A stretch of 64,000 nt of DNA from Diadema setosum (Eukaryota; Echinodermata; Echinoidea; Diadematoida; Diadematidae). The position numbers and the translations under genes are program-made. The notes below the pieces were generated by a model. It was not told the DNA's origin. It did no database searches and saw only the letters and a program-made list of their open reading frames with translations. This document shows, in pieces, positions 12,801-23,174 of the stretch. The stretch covers positions 39,103,985 through 39,167,984 of the forward strand of contig CM067067.1 in NCBI GenBank assembly GCA_033980235.1. The letters run 5' to 3'. The stretch's first letter is position 1. Every line of letters begins with the position of its first letter.

Positions 12801-15800
12801 AATTTCGATTCTGTTTCCTTTATGTGATGGCACTAGGTGAGGGCTTCAAAACTTCTACACAGAATTTTGACCTTTGACTTCTTTGACCTTTGACCTTGAT
12901 TTTTTTACTTATATTGTACATTGGCTACAAAATGCTACTCCTTCGCCATTTCTAACCCGATTTCGATTCCGTTTGCTTTATGTGATGGCACTAGGTGAGG
13001 GCTTCAAAACTTCTACATAGAATTTTGACCTTTGACTTCTTTGACCTTTGACCTTGATCTTTTTACCTATATTGTACATTTTGCTACTAAATGCTACTTC
13101 CGGCGGGGACATATATTACGCACCGCGTGATTTCTACTTTTCCTTGTTATACTGTAAACACACAAACTTTTACGCTGCTTTTGGAGAGTGCAAATGTTAA
13201 TTGCGGCAAAAACATCTTTACAATTTTCTCTGCACATTTTCAATTGGCTGAAAAATGTGCAGCACAAATTCAAGAATCAGCGAATATGTTTTTGAGTCGC
13301 TCATCGTGAAAGATTACTCGCGTGGAAATATGGGCATTTACAGTACATGTACCTGGTACTTTGTAAGCAAGCTCATTATAATCCGGTTTCCTTGTACTAG
13401 TCATCTCCTTCCCCACTTCATCATCCTGTTTTGATATATGACAAAATTTGAAATGCCCCCATATGTTTCTTTAGTGATACAGGACTGACTACTGTATAAG
13501 CTGTTATTTTCGCGTACAGATATTTTTGCAAATAGGCATCGACGGAAACCTAAATGCACTGTTACCCTAGCGCCTGGCGACATTTTCGGTTGTTGTTAAA
13601 TTTGTGATTGTCACGTGAGTGACTTTTTTTTTTTTTTCTTCTGCTACTCAGACACCGAAAGAATGGAAATTCAAACTGTTTGCATGCAGTTATGTTCGAG
13701 TTTAATCTTTCAAATCTTTGTAGATTTCTCGTTCACAGCATATAACAATACATTGGGCATAAAAGATAGTCGGAAACAAATTACAAATACATAACTGGGT
13801 TATCTTGGGTGACTTGAACCGGTGATCCCCTCAGCTCGGCTCAGTCGTCATCGATGCCCGATGCCCTCGTCGTCGACCTCGGCACAGTCGCCTGGCTTGT
13901 CTCTTGGAAGCACCCCTTTGACTTGGCCACTCAGCTAGACGCTACCCTATCGGCGGTCCTCTCAGCTCCTCGGCCTTCTCTAGTCCCTGCTACCACGCAG
14001 ACTCCTGCCTTGACCCGCGTTGCCCGAGCTTAAGCGACGGCGAGCATCAAATGGAGATCGAGCTCCGTACCCAAAATTCGGCTAATAACTGTCAAAGTTC
14101 AGTTTATATCGGCAGCTGGAGCTCGCATCTCACCGACGTGGAAAACCCCCAGAAAAACGACTGCTGCCTATGCGGAGATCTATGCTGGATGTCTGATTAA
14201 AGTGTCTCTCCTCGATCCCCTACATTCATCAGCTTTTTATTACCTCTCCTAGCCATAGAGATGAACACTAAAGTCCCTTACACTCACATACACTTGTCTT
14301 TTCATGCCTTTCCTACACTAAAGAAACCATCCAATCATCATGCTTAAATATTGTCCTATTAAAACTGTACACAATATGTCTAGCCATCGTCTAGACTGCT
14401 GTTACATAACATCTTTACTCATGAACTTGTGAATAAATTACAACCAACACCCTAGTGACACTGACATAGCTGAGCCTCGACTGAGCTAGAGAACATTCCT
14501 AGCCACCACCTGGATGGGAGCTATTGCATAACACCTCTATTCACTCAATTTCTATAGTCTGAACTAATACATAATACTGCAAACCGGGCATGCTGTTGCC
14601 ATGCTATTTCTTTAACTTTTGCTTTGTCTCATTTCATGTGACTGCCCTGTCTGAATTTGACTGATTTACACATGCTGTTGCTATGCCAGTTTATTCTTTT
14701 ACTTTTACTTTGTCTCATTTAATGTGAATTTCCAGACAGTCACTTTCTCGCAGTTTGACCTAGTGGCTTTCTAGGACAGCTTTAAAACTCTAAATCTTTG
14801 CAAACTCAAACAAATTCGATTTTACTTCACTGGCAAAATCAAAGATAAATTTCTCTCCTGACAGTGATCCAACTGTGATTCATGAAATCAAACCCTCGCA
14901 AAAATGGCAGCTTATACAGTATGACTGCCCAAAACAAAAAATGAATGAATCATGCATAAATGTTGTGGTGTGTGAGCAGTCAAGAATATACAGTGCACTC
15001 CCATTCAAACGAACATGATTATAAGGAAATTCTCATAAGAACAAAGTAGAAATTCATGTCCCATACCTATCATTAATAGTATCTTTACATACTTTACTGT
15101 TTGGCTTTAACAAAATTTTGATATAACGATAGAAAATTGCCGGTCCTGAGGACTTCTTTCACTGTACTTAGAGATGGATCCCATCAACCTCTGGTTCCAG
15201 GGTTGTTGTTGTCAAGTTGTCAGTCTGTTCATGTCTGTCTGTCCAGTTATTTGTAGGAAGTGAAAAATTAAAACAATCCTGGAAATTCTCTTCAAACATA
15301 CCTATGACAGAAATATCATTTCAGCAGGCTTTTTGGTTGTTATCAATGATCTTTTGTGTAAATGCTGTATACACGTTGAATTAAAGGGATGGTACAGTAT
15401 TGATGGAGATGAGAATTTGACTTTTAACTTTGTGCAAGATACCAAGGAAACACTTAAGAAATAGTACAGAGCATAACTTTTTAAGAGGAATTCAAAGTTT
15501 ATTTGATGAAAATCTGGTTTGGAATGACTGAAACATCCAAAAGCAAAGTAAAACAAAGCGATTGTAATAAAAGATGGGTCCCACACTTTATTAGAATAGC
15601 TCTGTTTTGTTTTGGATATCTCAGCCATTTAAAAAGCAATTTTCATCAAATAAACATTGAATTCCTCATGGAATTACATGCTCTTTCATATTTCATAGGA
15701 GGTTTCTCATTATCTCACCAAAGAAATGTTAGAAACCTGAAATTATGTCTCAACCAAAACTATACGATCCCTTTAAAATGGTTTGCTATAACCATTCTGT

Positions 15801-18800
15801 GTGATTTGGGGTTGAGATGTTAAATCTTAGTATGGTGTATGACTCCTGAGCAGTACATTTATGTGGGTATTGTGTGGTAAGGACAAAACAGGTAATATAG
15901 TGAAGTGATATGATATACTAGCTGTGACAGATCACTGTTGGGGTGACAAAACTTTATATCTAAAAAATTTCAAATGTTCATAGGAGAGCAAAAACATGGC
16001 AGCCAAAGCAGCATAACAAATGGGATAGCCTTTCATTTATCATGCCATGGTGGCTTCATTCTTTATTCTTTTTTATGCCTCCGCCACGAAGTGGTGCCGG
16101 AGGCATTATGTTTTCGGGTTGTCCGTCCGTCCGTCCGTCCGTACGTCCGTACGTCCGTACGTCCGTACGTCCGTACGTCCGTACGTACGTCCGTCCGCTT
16201 TCGTTTACGCGATAACTTGAGTAATATTTACTGGAATTTTACCAAACTTGGTCCAAGTATGAAGTATGATGGGGCAATGATTTGATTAGATTTTGGGTGA
16301 AATCGGCTAAAGGTCAAAGGTCAAAGGTCAAGGTCAAATCATGAAATTGTATCCGTTTACGCGATAACTCAAGACTGGATGGAGCAAATTTCACCAAACT
16401 TTGTTGGAGGATGATGTATGATGGGACAATTACGTGATTAGTTTTTCAGTGAAATCGGACAGAGGTCAAAGGTCAAAGTTCAAGGTCAAATCCTAAAATT
16501 CATCTGTTTACGTGATAACTCAAAACTGGATGAAGCAGCTTTCACCAAACTTGGTCCAAGGATGATGTATGATGGGACAATTAGTTGAGTAGATTTTAGT
16601 GACATTGACAAGAGGTCAAAGGTCAAAAGGTCAAGGTCAAATGCTAAAAATGTTGCTATTTCCCCCATATCTATGCAATGCCCGCAGTTATTTTCCTGAA
16701 ACTTAGTGTAGACATGTACTACTGCATAAAGATTCTCCAGAGAGAGTTTTATGTCATAAGGTCAAAGGTCAAAAGGTCAAAGGTTAGGTGAAAATATTGC
16801 AATATCACTTTTCTCGCAAATGGTTCAATGTATCTTCATGGAACTTGGTACATATGCATACTGACTGGCAGGGATTATCTAGGGAATTTAGGGGTCATGG
16901 GTCAATAGTCAGGGGTCAAATGTCAAGGTCAACTCCTCAAAATGTTATTATTTCCCTCATATACTAGTATATGCAATGATTGCATCAGTTTTAAGATTTA
17001 ATATATGTACATGTATTACTTAATGGAGATTCTCTTGGAAATTTCCAGCCAGAAGGTCAAAGGTTAAGGGTCAAAGGTCAGGTTTAAATGAAAAAAAAAA
17101 TATTTTGTACTGTAATTACACTCTTTCTTCATACCTTGAAGATTATACTCATTGCATAAACTTATAATAAGGTCTGTCAGAAGTCCAGTAAAAATTTTCA
17201 ATTCCCCAAATATGTGTACCTGCACTCTTTAATAGACAATTATAGCAAACCCAGTTCGTGGAAAGTGATCATTCAAGATATTTCTGACAAACCTGTTAAT
17301 TCGATATTTTGCCAGTTATGTGAAACTGTCAATGTCATCACACATTGTGAAGACATTGTACTATACACCTATTGGGAGAATTATGCATTATGGCGGAGGC
17401 ATCAGTCGCCATAGCGACATTTCTAGTTTTTTCTTTCTTTCTTTCTTTTTTTTTTTGTAAGACAGCTTGGATTTGGACAGGACATCACTTAACTCAACTG
17501 ATTATCTGACAATTAATCAAAAAAGTTATTTTCACCAAAATATGAGATACATGGTTTTGTCACCCTAGACACAATATGTTATTTTTGTTTTTAATGTTGA
17601 ATTGTTATTTTACTTTCATTTGTATGTTTCTCTTATTTTTCTTTTATTTGTGGTGCTGAAACGGTAGACCATAGCTTTTCTAAAAAAGAATCAGCTGCCA
17701 GTCAAAATGCACCATGAACTGAAGTGGGATGTCATCACCAAGGATCATGTAATCCATGCTTTCAGGCATAATGTGAGTTTCTTTTTATTTATTTTCTCTT
17801 TAGTCTGTGCCCCTGTGTCATGTGTTATCTCTTGGGTGTTTGGTATTTGTGTTTTTAGTATTGTTCACCTATCTGTTTATTCATGATCATTTCTTTATTC
17901 ATATTCCTATTCATTGTCAATCAGTTGCAATGATCATTTCTTGTTAACTCAAAAGTTGTTCCTTCAGTAGTTCAAGGATGTGCCAGTAAACATCTCAAAT
18001 TTTGACATGTGATAATACAAAGACAGTCAGTTAAATCATGCTTTTCTGTGTGTGTAATTATGGGTTATGGTCAAAATTTGAAATTGCACACTTTATGCTT
18101 AAAGTTAACGTTTTGATCCAATTCAAACTTGACTAGATGCAAGATTGTGTGATAAAAGGGCTACTTATTGCTCTGATATTTGAAATTCATGGTTATGGTT
18201 AAGAGTTTATGATTCAACTTACAAGTCACAATTGTATCTGTTTTTGTAGGAAAATTTCGACCCATTCATTCAAACTTGTCGTATTCGTAAACTAAGTTTG
18301 AACAAAGCATTGATTGTTCAAAATAAATGGTCGAAATTCAAATGTAAGCTTTTTCCCTTTTTGAGGTTACTGATTGTATCACTTTTGATAATTGTGTCAA
18401 CACGTAGTTTCACCATTCATGTTCAAGCATTTATTAGTTTGTAATTCATCCAAAGGAGAAGAGAAGATGCTCAATGGACACACATATCTTGGAAGCATTT
18501 TGATAGTACAGTGACAACATACCAATAAAGTCTATTTCCAATCGTCGTAATGTGTGCATCTGTTATGTTTACCCCTCTAATCTATTTTATACCCAACACA
18601 GTTTGGGGTGGTTGTACCAGAGCATGCCTTGACTCTTCCTGACGAACCAATCACAGATTTTGGAACATACAACATCACAGTGACAGTAAGTCAACATATT
18701 GTGTGGTATTTGGTAGCCTGGGTTACCAAGTGAGAATCCTCTATCCTGTTGAATAATTACTTCTTCTTTTGTTCTTTTTTTTTGTGTGTGTGCTGTACCT

Positions 18801-19520
18801 TGGGTTACCAAAAAATGAGTGAAAGTAAGTTGAAAACTTGATGCAAGAAGATTTTGTTCTGTAACAAAAAATAAACGCTGATACATAAGATAAATCTCTT
18901 AATTTAACAAATGATTTATCTCTTTCTGATTGCAGCTCTGCAGCAACACTTCATGTGGTTGCAGTAGCAGCACCAGCAGTACCACAGCACTATTCATTTT
19001 GATCAGTCCACAGATGGAAATAAGCAGTCACGGCCAACTTTGTGTATTGAAATAATGTATCTCTGAATTACTCTATAAAATTATAGTAACATCTCAGAAA
19101 AAAAAAAATAAGAAAAAAATGTGACAATGCTATAACCTGGAATATGATGGTATCATGGCTTACGGTTTCCCATAATCATATGCATACAGCCTGGATCACA
19201 CTCATTTTAGTGAAATGAGAGAATTTTCTTGAATGAGACTTCTCCTGTGTGGACATCATTTTATTGACCTGTGTTTTGATCAGTTTTAGTTAAAATAAGA
19301 GACATTGAAAGGAGATGACTTTTCCTCTCTTTTTTGTTTTTGTTGCTGTTTGTTAGTTTTTCATCATTTTCTGTGATTTTAACTTTTGCCTGTAATTCAT
19401 GTCGTGATTCTGCAGGTGAATGGATTGGAAACGATTCCCATGGAAATGAATGTAGTCAAGCATGTCCCTAGGACGAGGAGGGATCGAGAAGCAAGAAAAG
19501 CAGAGGAGGAAGACAGATGA
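6116..19520 (+). CDS. MRPL9: Mitochondrial large ribosomal subunit protein bL9m, 7 exons
   Basis: Coding exons are 6116-6214, 7632-7791, 9338-9462, 11794-11847, 17668-17772, 18602-18685 and 19416-19520. All have GT-AG junctions and compatible phases, giving 243 residues (human MRPL9 is about 267). The protein is a structural component of the mitoribosome large subunit. Residues 1-33 are rich in Ser, Arg, Gln and Leu with almost no acid, as in a matrix-targeting presequence. Residues about 87-128 carry the L9 N-terminal domain signature: a [10 protein letters not shown] block, then GRNKLLPSG, then [12 protein letters not shown]. This parallels the bacterial G-x-x-GDVV...R-N-x-L-x-P-x-G...A-x-P-EN pattern. 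Residues 147-181 contain a QLPVK block followed by [14 protein letters not shown]. The tail ends in a basic/acidic [14 protein letters not shown] stretch. The start at 6116 is chosen because the ATG at 6093 reaches a stop after 17 codons in another frame. Identity is by family pattern recognition and is strong. Confidence 0.93.
6844..6878 (+). repeat. (GT)n microsatellite in MRPL9 intron 1
   Basis: About 17 GT dinucleotides. Confidence 0.95.
7026..7200. mobile_element. TACAGTG MITE, copy 1
   Basis: Starts TACAGTGCACTCCCATTATA and ends in an imperfect inverted copy; the interior carries the CGTTATA motifs shared with 9570-9754, 14989-15166, 22325-22504 and 54801-54944. Confidence 0.6.
7632..7791 (+). 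CDS. MRPL9: MRPL9 coding exon 2
   Basis: The acceptor TTTCTTCAG precedes 7632 and the donor is GTGAGT at 7792; it leaves in phase 1. It encodes [13 protein letters not shown] and then the [20 protein letters not shown] segment. Local GC is much higher than in the flanking introns. Confidence 0.93.
8195..8290 (+). mobile_element. Possible tRNA-derived SINE remnant
   Basis: GGTTCAAGACCC at 8253-8264 fits a pol III B box. The presumed A box near 8199-8212 is poor. Weak call. Confidence 0.3.
8351..8446 (+). mobile_element. TTAA-bounded dispersed element, internally deleted copy
   Basis: Keeps the AAAGGCATAATTTACC left end and the AAACAGGACCTTTAA right end of the family at 1798-2330 but lacks the middle. 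Its right TTAA (8443-8446) is also the left boundary of the next element. Confidence 0.6.
8443..9231. mobile_element. piggyBac-like TTAA element, 789 bp
   Basis: Flanked by TTAA at 8443 and 9228, with perfect inverted ends CCCTATTCTAACTGGG followed by long G/C tracts and GTCAAATTGACC palindromes. TTAA duplication is the hallmark of piggyBac-type transposition. No transposase frame, so non-autonomous. Confidence 0.75.
9338..9462 (+). CDS. MRPL9: MRPL9 coding exon 3 (L9 signature)
   Basis: A pyrimidine tract and CCCAG precede 9338. The donor is CAG|GTGGGG, weaker than the other donors of this gene. It encodes the L9 RNA-binding domain core with GDVITV and GRNKLLPSG. Phase 1 in, phase 0 out. 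Confidence 0.95.
9570..9754. mobile_element. TACAGTG MITE, copy 2
   Basis: Bounded by TACAGTGGAC and GACTGCACTGTA, with interior CGTTATATCGAAATTT. Outer TA dinucleotides fit a Tc1/mariner-type target. It lies just after MRPL9 exon 3. Confidence 0.65.
10052..10903 (+). mobile_element. Helitron/helentron-like element A with X-box core
   Basis: The left end TATACCCCCGCCAAAC is repeated inverted near the right end as GTTTGGCGGGGGTATA. Next comes a CGGTCGGGCGGT-rich microsatellite, then a core of about four 160-bp tandem units, each beginning near a CTTCCTCAGTTTT motif and containing GTTGCCATGGTAAC. The 3' end is a hairpin GTCGC-TGTA-GCGAC, six bases, then CTAG. A hairpin just before CTRR is the helitron 3' end, and tandem cores are typical of HINE/pearl elements. 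No Rep/helicase frame. Confidence 0.7.
11794..11847 (+). CDS. MRPL9: MRPL9 coding exon 4 (54-bp micro-exon)
   Basis: Eighteen codons between TTCCAACAG and GTAAGC encode [18 protein letters not shown]. It is in frame on both sides. The 5.8-kb intron that follows is the longest of the gene and holds two Helitron-like elements. Confidence 0.85.
12009..13137 (+). mobile_element. Helitron/helentron-like element B with 158-bp core repeats
   Basis: The left end TGTCCCCGCCG is inverted near the right end as CGGCGGGGACA (13101-13111). A (CCGTGTGT/CCGT)n tract follows the left end. The core has six units of about 158 bp starting at CTACTCCTTCGCCATTTCTA, each with TGACCTTTGACCTTGA. The 3' end is hairpin ACGC-ACC-GCGT then ...TTTCTAC. 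Confidence 0.7.
13137..13350. mobile_element. TACTGTAAA-ended MITE, copy 2
   Basis: Inverted TACTGTAAA (13150) and TTTACAGTA (13338). It directly abuts the right end of Helitron-like element B. Confidence 0.55.
13790..14760. other. MRPL9 intron 4 stretch of unknown nature
   Basis: A locally GC-rich block (about 13850-14060, many CGTCG and CTCGG motifs) followed by an imperfect duplication: a CATGCTGTTGC...CTTTGTCTCATTT segment at about 14590-14643 recurs at 14668-14728. I see no open frame of note. Confidence 0.4.
14989..15166. mobile_element. TACAGTG MITE, copy 3
   Basis: TACAGTGCACTCCCATTCAA at the left, CTTTCACTGTA at the right, with the shared ATATAACGATAGAAAATTG interior. Confidence 0.55.
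15382..15775. mobile_element. TTAA-bounded element, same family as 60324-60702
   Basis: Starts TTAAAGGGATGGTACAGT and ends ACGATCCCTTTAA. The middle shares long stretches with the copy in MTX2 intron 1, including TTTATTTGATGAAAATC and TACATGCTCTTTCATATTTC. Confidence 0.7.
16074..17426 (+). mobile_element. Helitron/helentron-like element C with AGGTCA core
   Basis: The left end TATGCCTCCGCCACGAAG folds with GTGGTGCCGGAGGCAT. Then come (TCCG)n and (TACGTCCG)n tracts and several degenerate ~150-bp units, each with AGGTCAAAGGTCA arrays. Near the right end TGGCGGAGGCAT is the inverted left end, followed by hairpin GTCGC-CATA-GCGAC and CTAG (17423-17426). Confidence 0.72.
17668..17772 (+). CDS. 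MRPL9: MRPL9 coding exon 5
   Basis: Thirty-five codons between GGTAG and GTGAGT. The product includes [14 protein letters not shown] and [14 protein letters not shown], matching the mid-region of animal MRPL9. Phase 0 on both sides. The acceptor lies only about 240 bp past the 3' end of a Helitron-like element. Confidence 0.9.
18602..18685 (+). CDS. MRPL9: MRPL9 coding exon 6
   Basis: Twenty-eight codons between CCCAACACAG and GTAAGT encode [16 protein letters not shown] then [12 protein letters not shown]. Phase 0 on both sides. Confidence 0.92.
19416..19520 (+). CDS. MRPL9: MRPL9 coding exon 7 and stop
   Basis: The acceptor TTCTGCAG ends at 19415. It encodes [18 protein letters not shown] followed by a charged tail and TGA at 19518-19520. 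The 3' UTR end is unclear; an AATAAA at about 21153 is the first obvious downstream signal but is 1.6 kb away. Confidence 0.92.
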   Translation: MNGLETIPMEMNVVKHVPRTRRDREARKAEEEDR

Positions 19521-19589
19521 GATAGAATGTTAAACGGAGGATAGAACATGAACTTGGAAGGAACGAAGCAAAGTGTTGTGCTTCAAACT

Positions 19590-19755
19590 TAAACAGTCAA
19601 CCTTGCTGAAGTCGAATCTATTTGGACTGAAGAAGTAGCTTCGACTTTTAGAAAATTTGACTTATGAGGGATTAAAATCAATAGAATATGAAGAGAAATG
19701 GACTTGAAAAGACCTTTGACTTAGGCGATTATTTGACTTTATGCAAGGTCAACTA
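19590..19755 (+). repeat. GTCGAATCTATTTGG dispersed repeat, copy 1
   Basis: Contains AATCTATTTGGACTGAAGAA, GAGGGATTAAAAT and AAAAGACCTTTGACTT, shared with 50240-50402. Starts ACAGTCAACCTTGCT. Likely in the MRPL9 3' UTR or just beyond it. Confidence 0.6.
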
Positions 19756-20483
19756 GTTCCACACTATGATCCTCTGCGACCAAGTTATGCAGCCACAACC
19801 ATCAGTGACTAAGTTTAGTGACCATGCTCCTTTTTCAGGAGTATGTTGATCTTGCTACTTGTGTGGCAGGCTTGTTTGCCATCTTGCAATGTAGAGTGGA
19901 CTATGATGTTTCTCCATTGTGGTTCTCTCAGTGTTGCAGAGCTGTTGAGGTTAGGATCATGAACAAGAAAGGTTTGATGTTTTGACTAATGTTTTCCAAG
20001 TTCTTTGCATATCATACCTCCTTTATAAGGATTAATTTTCGCAATTCTGTAGCCAGCTTATGGTGCATGTTATTTAAGGTTCCCCAACCCTAATCACAAA
20101 TGAACAGTGAACTCCAGTCATAGAGGTGAAATCAAAAGAATTTGGCAAAATGAAGAGCTTTACAGGTTATTCATCAACAAACAAGAGACAGAAATTGGCC
20201 CACTTCAGTGAGTTTGCCATTGATAAGAAATCATTCCAATTATCTTGTATACAAAACCACCAGATTGTCTAGCCCTGAAAGGGCACTTGAATTGCTCACC
20301 CCAAGCAACCATGCAGAAAATAATTTTCTCTTAATAGACACCTTTCTTGTAATATCAACCAGTGATATGCTGTGAAAATCAAAGTAGGGTAGTCTCCTGG
20401 TTGAGGTATATTTTGATGCAGTGAGCACTAAACCGGTTAATATATGAACAGATTGATTCATTACTATGTAGGAGGTGACCATG

Positions 20484-20682
20484 TACAGTGGAAACTTGAT
20501 ATAAAAGAGATCTTTTATAACAAAATACCTGATAGTGATATAACAAACTAATTTTTCTGGTCCCAAGGAATTCATTTCCTATGTTTTGTATTGTTTATTG
20601 ACTACTGATATAACAAAATATCTGATATAAAGAACAAATTGTCATGATCCCAAGGATCTCGTTATACCGAGTTTCCACTGTA
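20484..20682. mobile_element. TACAGTGGAAACT MITE
   Basis: Nearly perfect inverted ends: TACAGTGGAAACTTGATATA on the left, and the right end reads TATACCGAGTTTCCACTGTA. Confidence 0.7.
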
Positions 20683-20810
20683 CGGATAATCTCTTATATG
20701 TAGCTGAATTTTGGATCGAAGAATGCTTGACTGGTGCTAGTGTACAAATAGAAATAATCAAGTGTAATGGATGCAATGGTGTATGGTATGAATTCATGAT
20801 ATGCAAAATA

Positions 20811-20953
20811 CTGTAAAACCAGAAATGTTTCTTGAGAGCCAAGATTCGCGAAATTAAAATGTACACAAAATTAGTTCTACACTATATGCATTAATGCCAG
20901 TGGCAATTCGCGAAAATTTCATGCTGCGAAAATATCTTGCATTACAGTATTTG
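20811..20953. mobile_element. TACTGTAAA-ended MITE, copy 3
   Basis: ATACTGTAAAACCAG at the left, ATTACAGTATTTG at the right; interior TTCGCGAAA and GCGAAAATATC motifs. Confidence 0.6.
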
Positions 20954-21599
20954 GCAGCCCAACGTTTCCCTCCTGTACCAGTAATGTAATGTTATTAACA
21001 TGATCTAAATGATGGAAAACGCTCTCGTAGTTAACACCAGAGGCTATAACTAAAGCAATTGAGGGAACACCCAGATCACTCAATCATGTTCTGTATAATG
21101 TTACGATGGCATACAGCTAGAAGTGCTGTCCCCTTGTGCACAAAATGCACAGAATAAATTGTGTTATGGCAAATATGCAAAGTGTATCATCAAATAGGTT
21201 CTTTGTGTGCATTGCATATTGGTGTGTCTGTGCCTGCAAGTGCTGCTAGGAGATCACTATTATGGGTGCCTAAAACCCAGTACACTGTACATATACAGCA
21301 GGCCCCCATTTCATCAAACATGGTTGTGGCAGAGTGAAATTTGTTAAAACAAAGAAAAATCAGGTCCCTAAAATATTAGATTTCCTTGGGTTATAACGAA
21401 TTTTCCATAATTATGACAAAAGAAAGCTGCCAATCTTCAGGACTTTGTGGTAATGAGAGTTGCATGTTATATTTTTCAAATATTTGGGATGTCATAACTC
21501 AAATGTTTCCTCTGTTTTGCTACGTGATGATAGTATCTGCGAGGGGAGGTAGAACAATATTGTTACACCCATGAATTTCCAAAGGTTCTGTCCTCAGAT

Positions 21600-21600
<1 letters not shown>

Positions 21601-21635
<35 letters not shown>
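21601..21635 (+). repeat. Poly(G) run of about 35
   Basis: An uninterrupted G tract; its length may be an assembly estimate. It is followed by TCATTGACCTTGACCCCC. Confidence 0.9.
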
Positions 21636-21636
<1 letters not shown>

Positions 21637-22324
21637 CATTGACCTTGACCCCCAGCCTTAAAAAAAAAAAAAAAAGATGTTTTGCAGCCGCTCAATAAGT
21701 CATTACTAGCAATTAAGAGACTTTGGAAAATTCTGGAACCAAAACAGACAATTACATAAGGACACAAAGGACTCAGATGAAGGCCTTTTATTACTCTACC
21801 TCATTGAAACACTCACAATGAATACTGGTAGTAAACATTGTACATAAAAGATGTGTTCATGGGTAACGAATGGGCCTCATGATGTGTAAGAGATAGGGCT
21901 TGTTCATGTATATACAAGTGTAAACAAGTAAGTAAAAACAGTAACCAAATAATTATTGCAAAGACAAGAGTGACCATGAGGTATACCATTAGCAGTGTGA
22001 TGTACAAATACAGATGTAACCATGACATTTTGATCGTTAAGTATCCTCAGACGTGATTAGCAACTTAATGTTGGGTCTGTATTGTTATGCTGGCATTTGA
22101 TTGGCCAGGATCAGTGATTCTTAACAACAACATTGATATGACAATCCTTCACTGACAAAGGTAGGTTAACGGTCCCAAAGTCCAAGTCGCCATAATTACA
22201 TGTAATTGTATTCCTGATCCATAGAAAGTTATAATTGGTGATAGACCCAGTGGAACATGAAACTGAGTGAACTACAGTTCAGTGTCATTTGATATACGTG
22301 TACATGTAATTTGCAGTCATGATA

Positions 22325-22504
22325 TACAGTGGACTCCTGTTATACTGAAACCAGCGGGACCTTTCGTTATATCCAAATTTCTTTATAACAGAACAAATAA
22401 ACAATGAAAATACATAAGGGAAATGATGTTGTGGTCTGAATTTTTACTTCGTTATAAACATAATTTTGTTATAACCGTGTTTGTTATATCGGGAGTACAC
22501 TGTA
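22325..22504. mobile_element. TACAGTG MITE, copy 4
   Basis: TACAGTGGACTCCTGTTATA at the left and CGGGAGTACACTGTA at the right. TA on both sides. Confidence 0.68.
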
Positions 22505-22959
22505 TCAGAGCAAAGAAGTGTAGTTGGTACACCATGCTCCATTCAGCCATATCGGGTAAGAACAAGAGGAAAATGTATCATATTAATGGCAGTAAACTGC
22601 ATTTGACATAAACCTGCTAGATTTCATGGAGACAAGCCAGATGATATCCATAACTACAGTACACGTATACACTTATTTGAGAGGTAGTGTGAAAGGTGTC
22701 TCAAATTTGTGCACATGGACTCATTGGCACAAAAAAGGGCTAATCATTGATATCATGAATACAGTAATGACCCATCTTGCCGCTGCATGTTGTTTAGCTC
22801 ACTTCATAGGATTTAGCTGTTTTCTTATCATATCTTCACAACTACTGTGTAAACATTCACCATAGGAATAAGCACAAAATTTGTACAATCACTTTTTCTG
22901 ATTGGTAGGTACAATAGTCATAGGTATTATTGGTCGAAATGACAGCACAATTACAGGCG

Positions 22960-23174
22960 AATCCTGCTACAAGTTGTATTACAAAGTCATTGGGACAGGC
23001 ATTTTTCTCTTTTTTATTGAAACTTTTTTTTCTATACATAGCTGAGAAACAATGAAGTATGTAAAGATAATTACTCTATATAGAAAATACATTTGGACCT
23101 TAAATTTTACGTCGTCGTGATAAGAGTTTCGATACATAATGTAATTATGTTCGTCATAACGGGAGTGTGCTGAA
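22960..23174. mobile_element. TACAGTG MITE, degraded copy
   Basis: The right end CATAACGGGAGTGTGCTG matches the family; the left end is eroded. It ends about 60 bp from the P450 stop codon, so it probably lies in the P450 3' UTR. Confidence 0.45.

Noticed and set aside
12150..13085. CRISPR-like regular repeats of about 158 bp
   Set aside because: The units are contiguous tandem copies with no distinct spacers, in eukaryotic DNA; they are a transposon core.
13795..13935. tRNA gene or SINE on the minus strand (GGTTCAAGTCACC)
   Set aside because: A possible A box lies more than 100 bp from the B box, too far for a tRNA, and no cloverleaf forms.
18936..19010. Possible extra MRPL9 exon after a TTCTGATTGCAG acceptor ([12 protein letters not shown]...)
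   Set aside because: It gives a Cys/Ser-rich low-complexity peptide, is soon closed, and exons 6 and 7 already join in frame with family-typical sequence.
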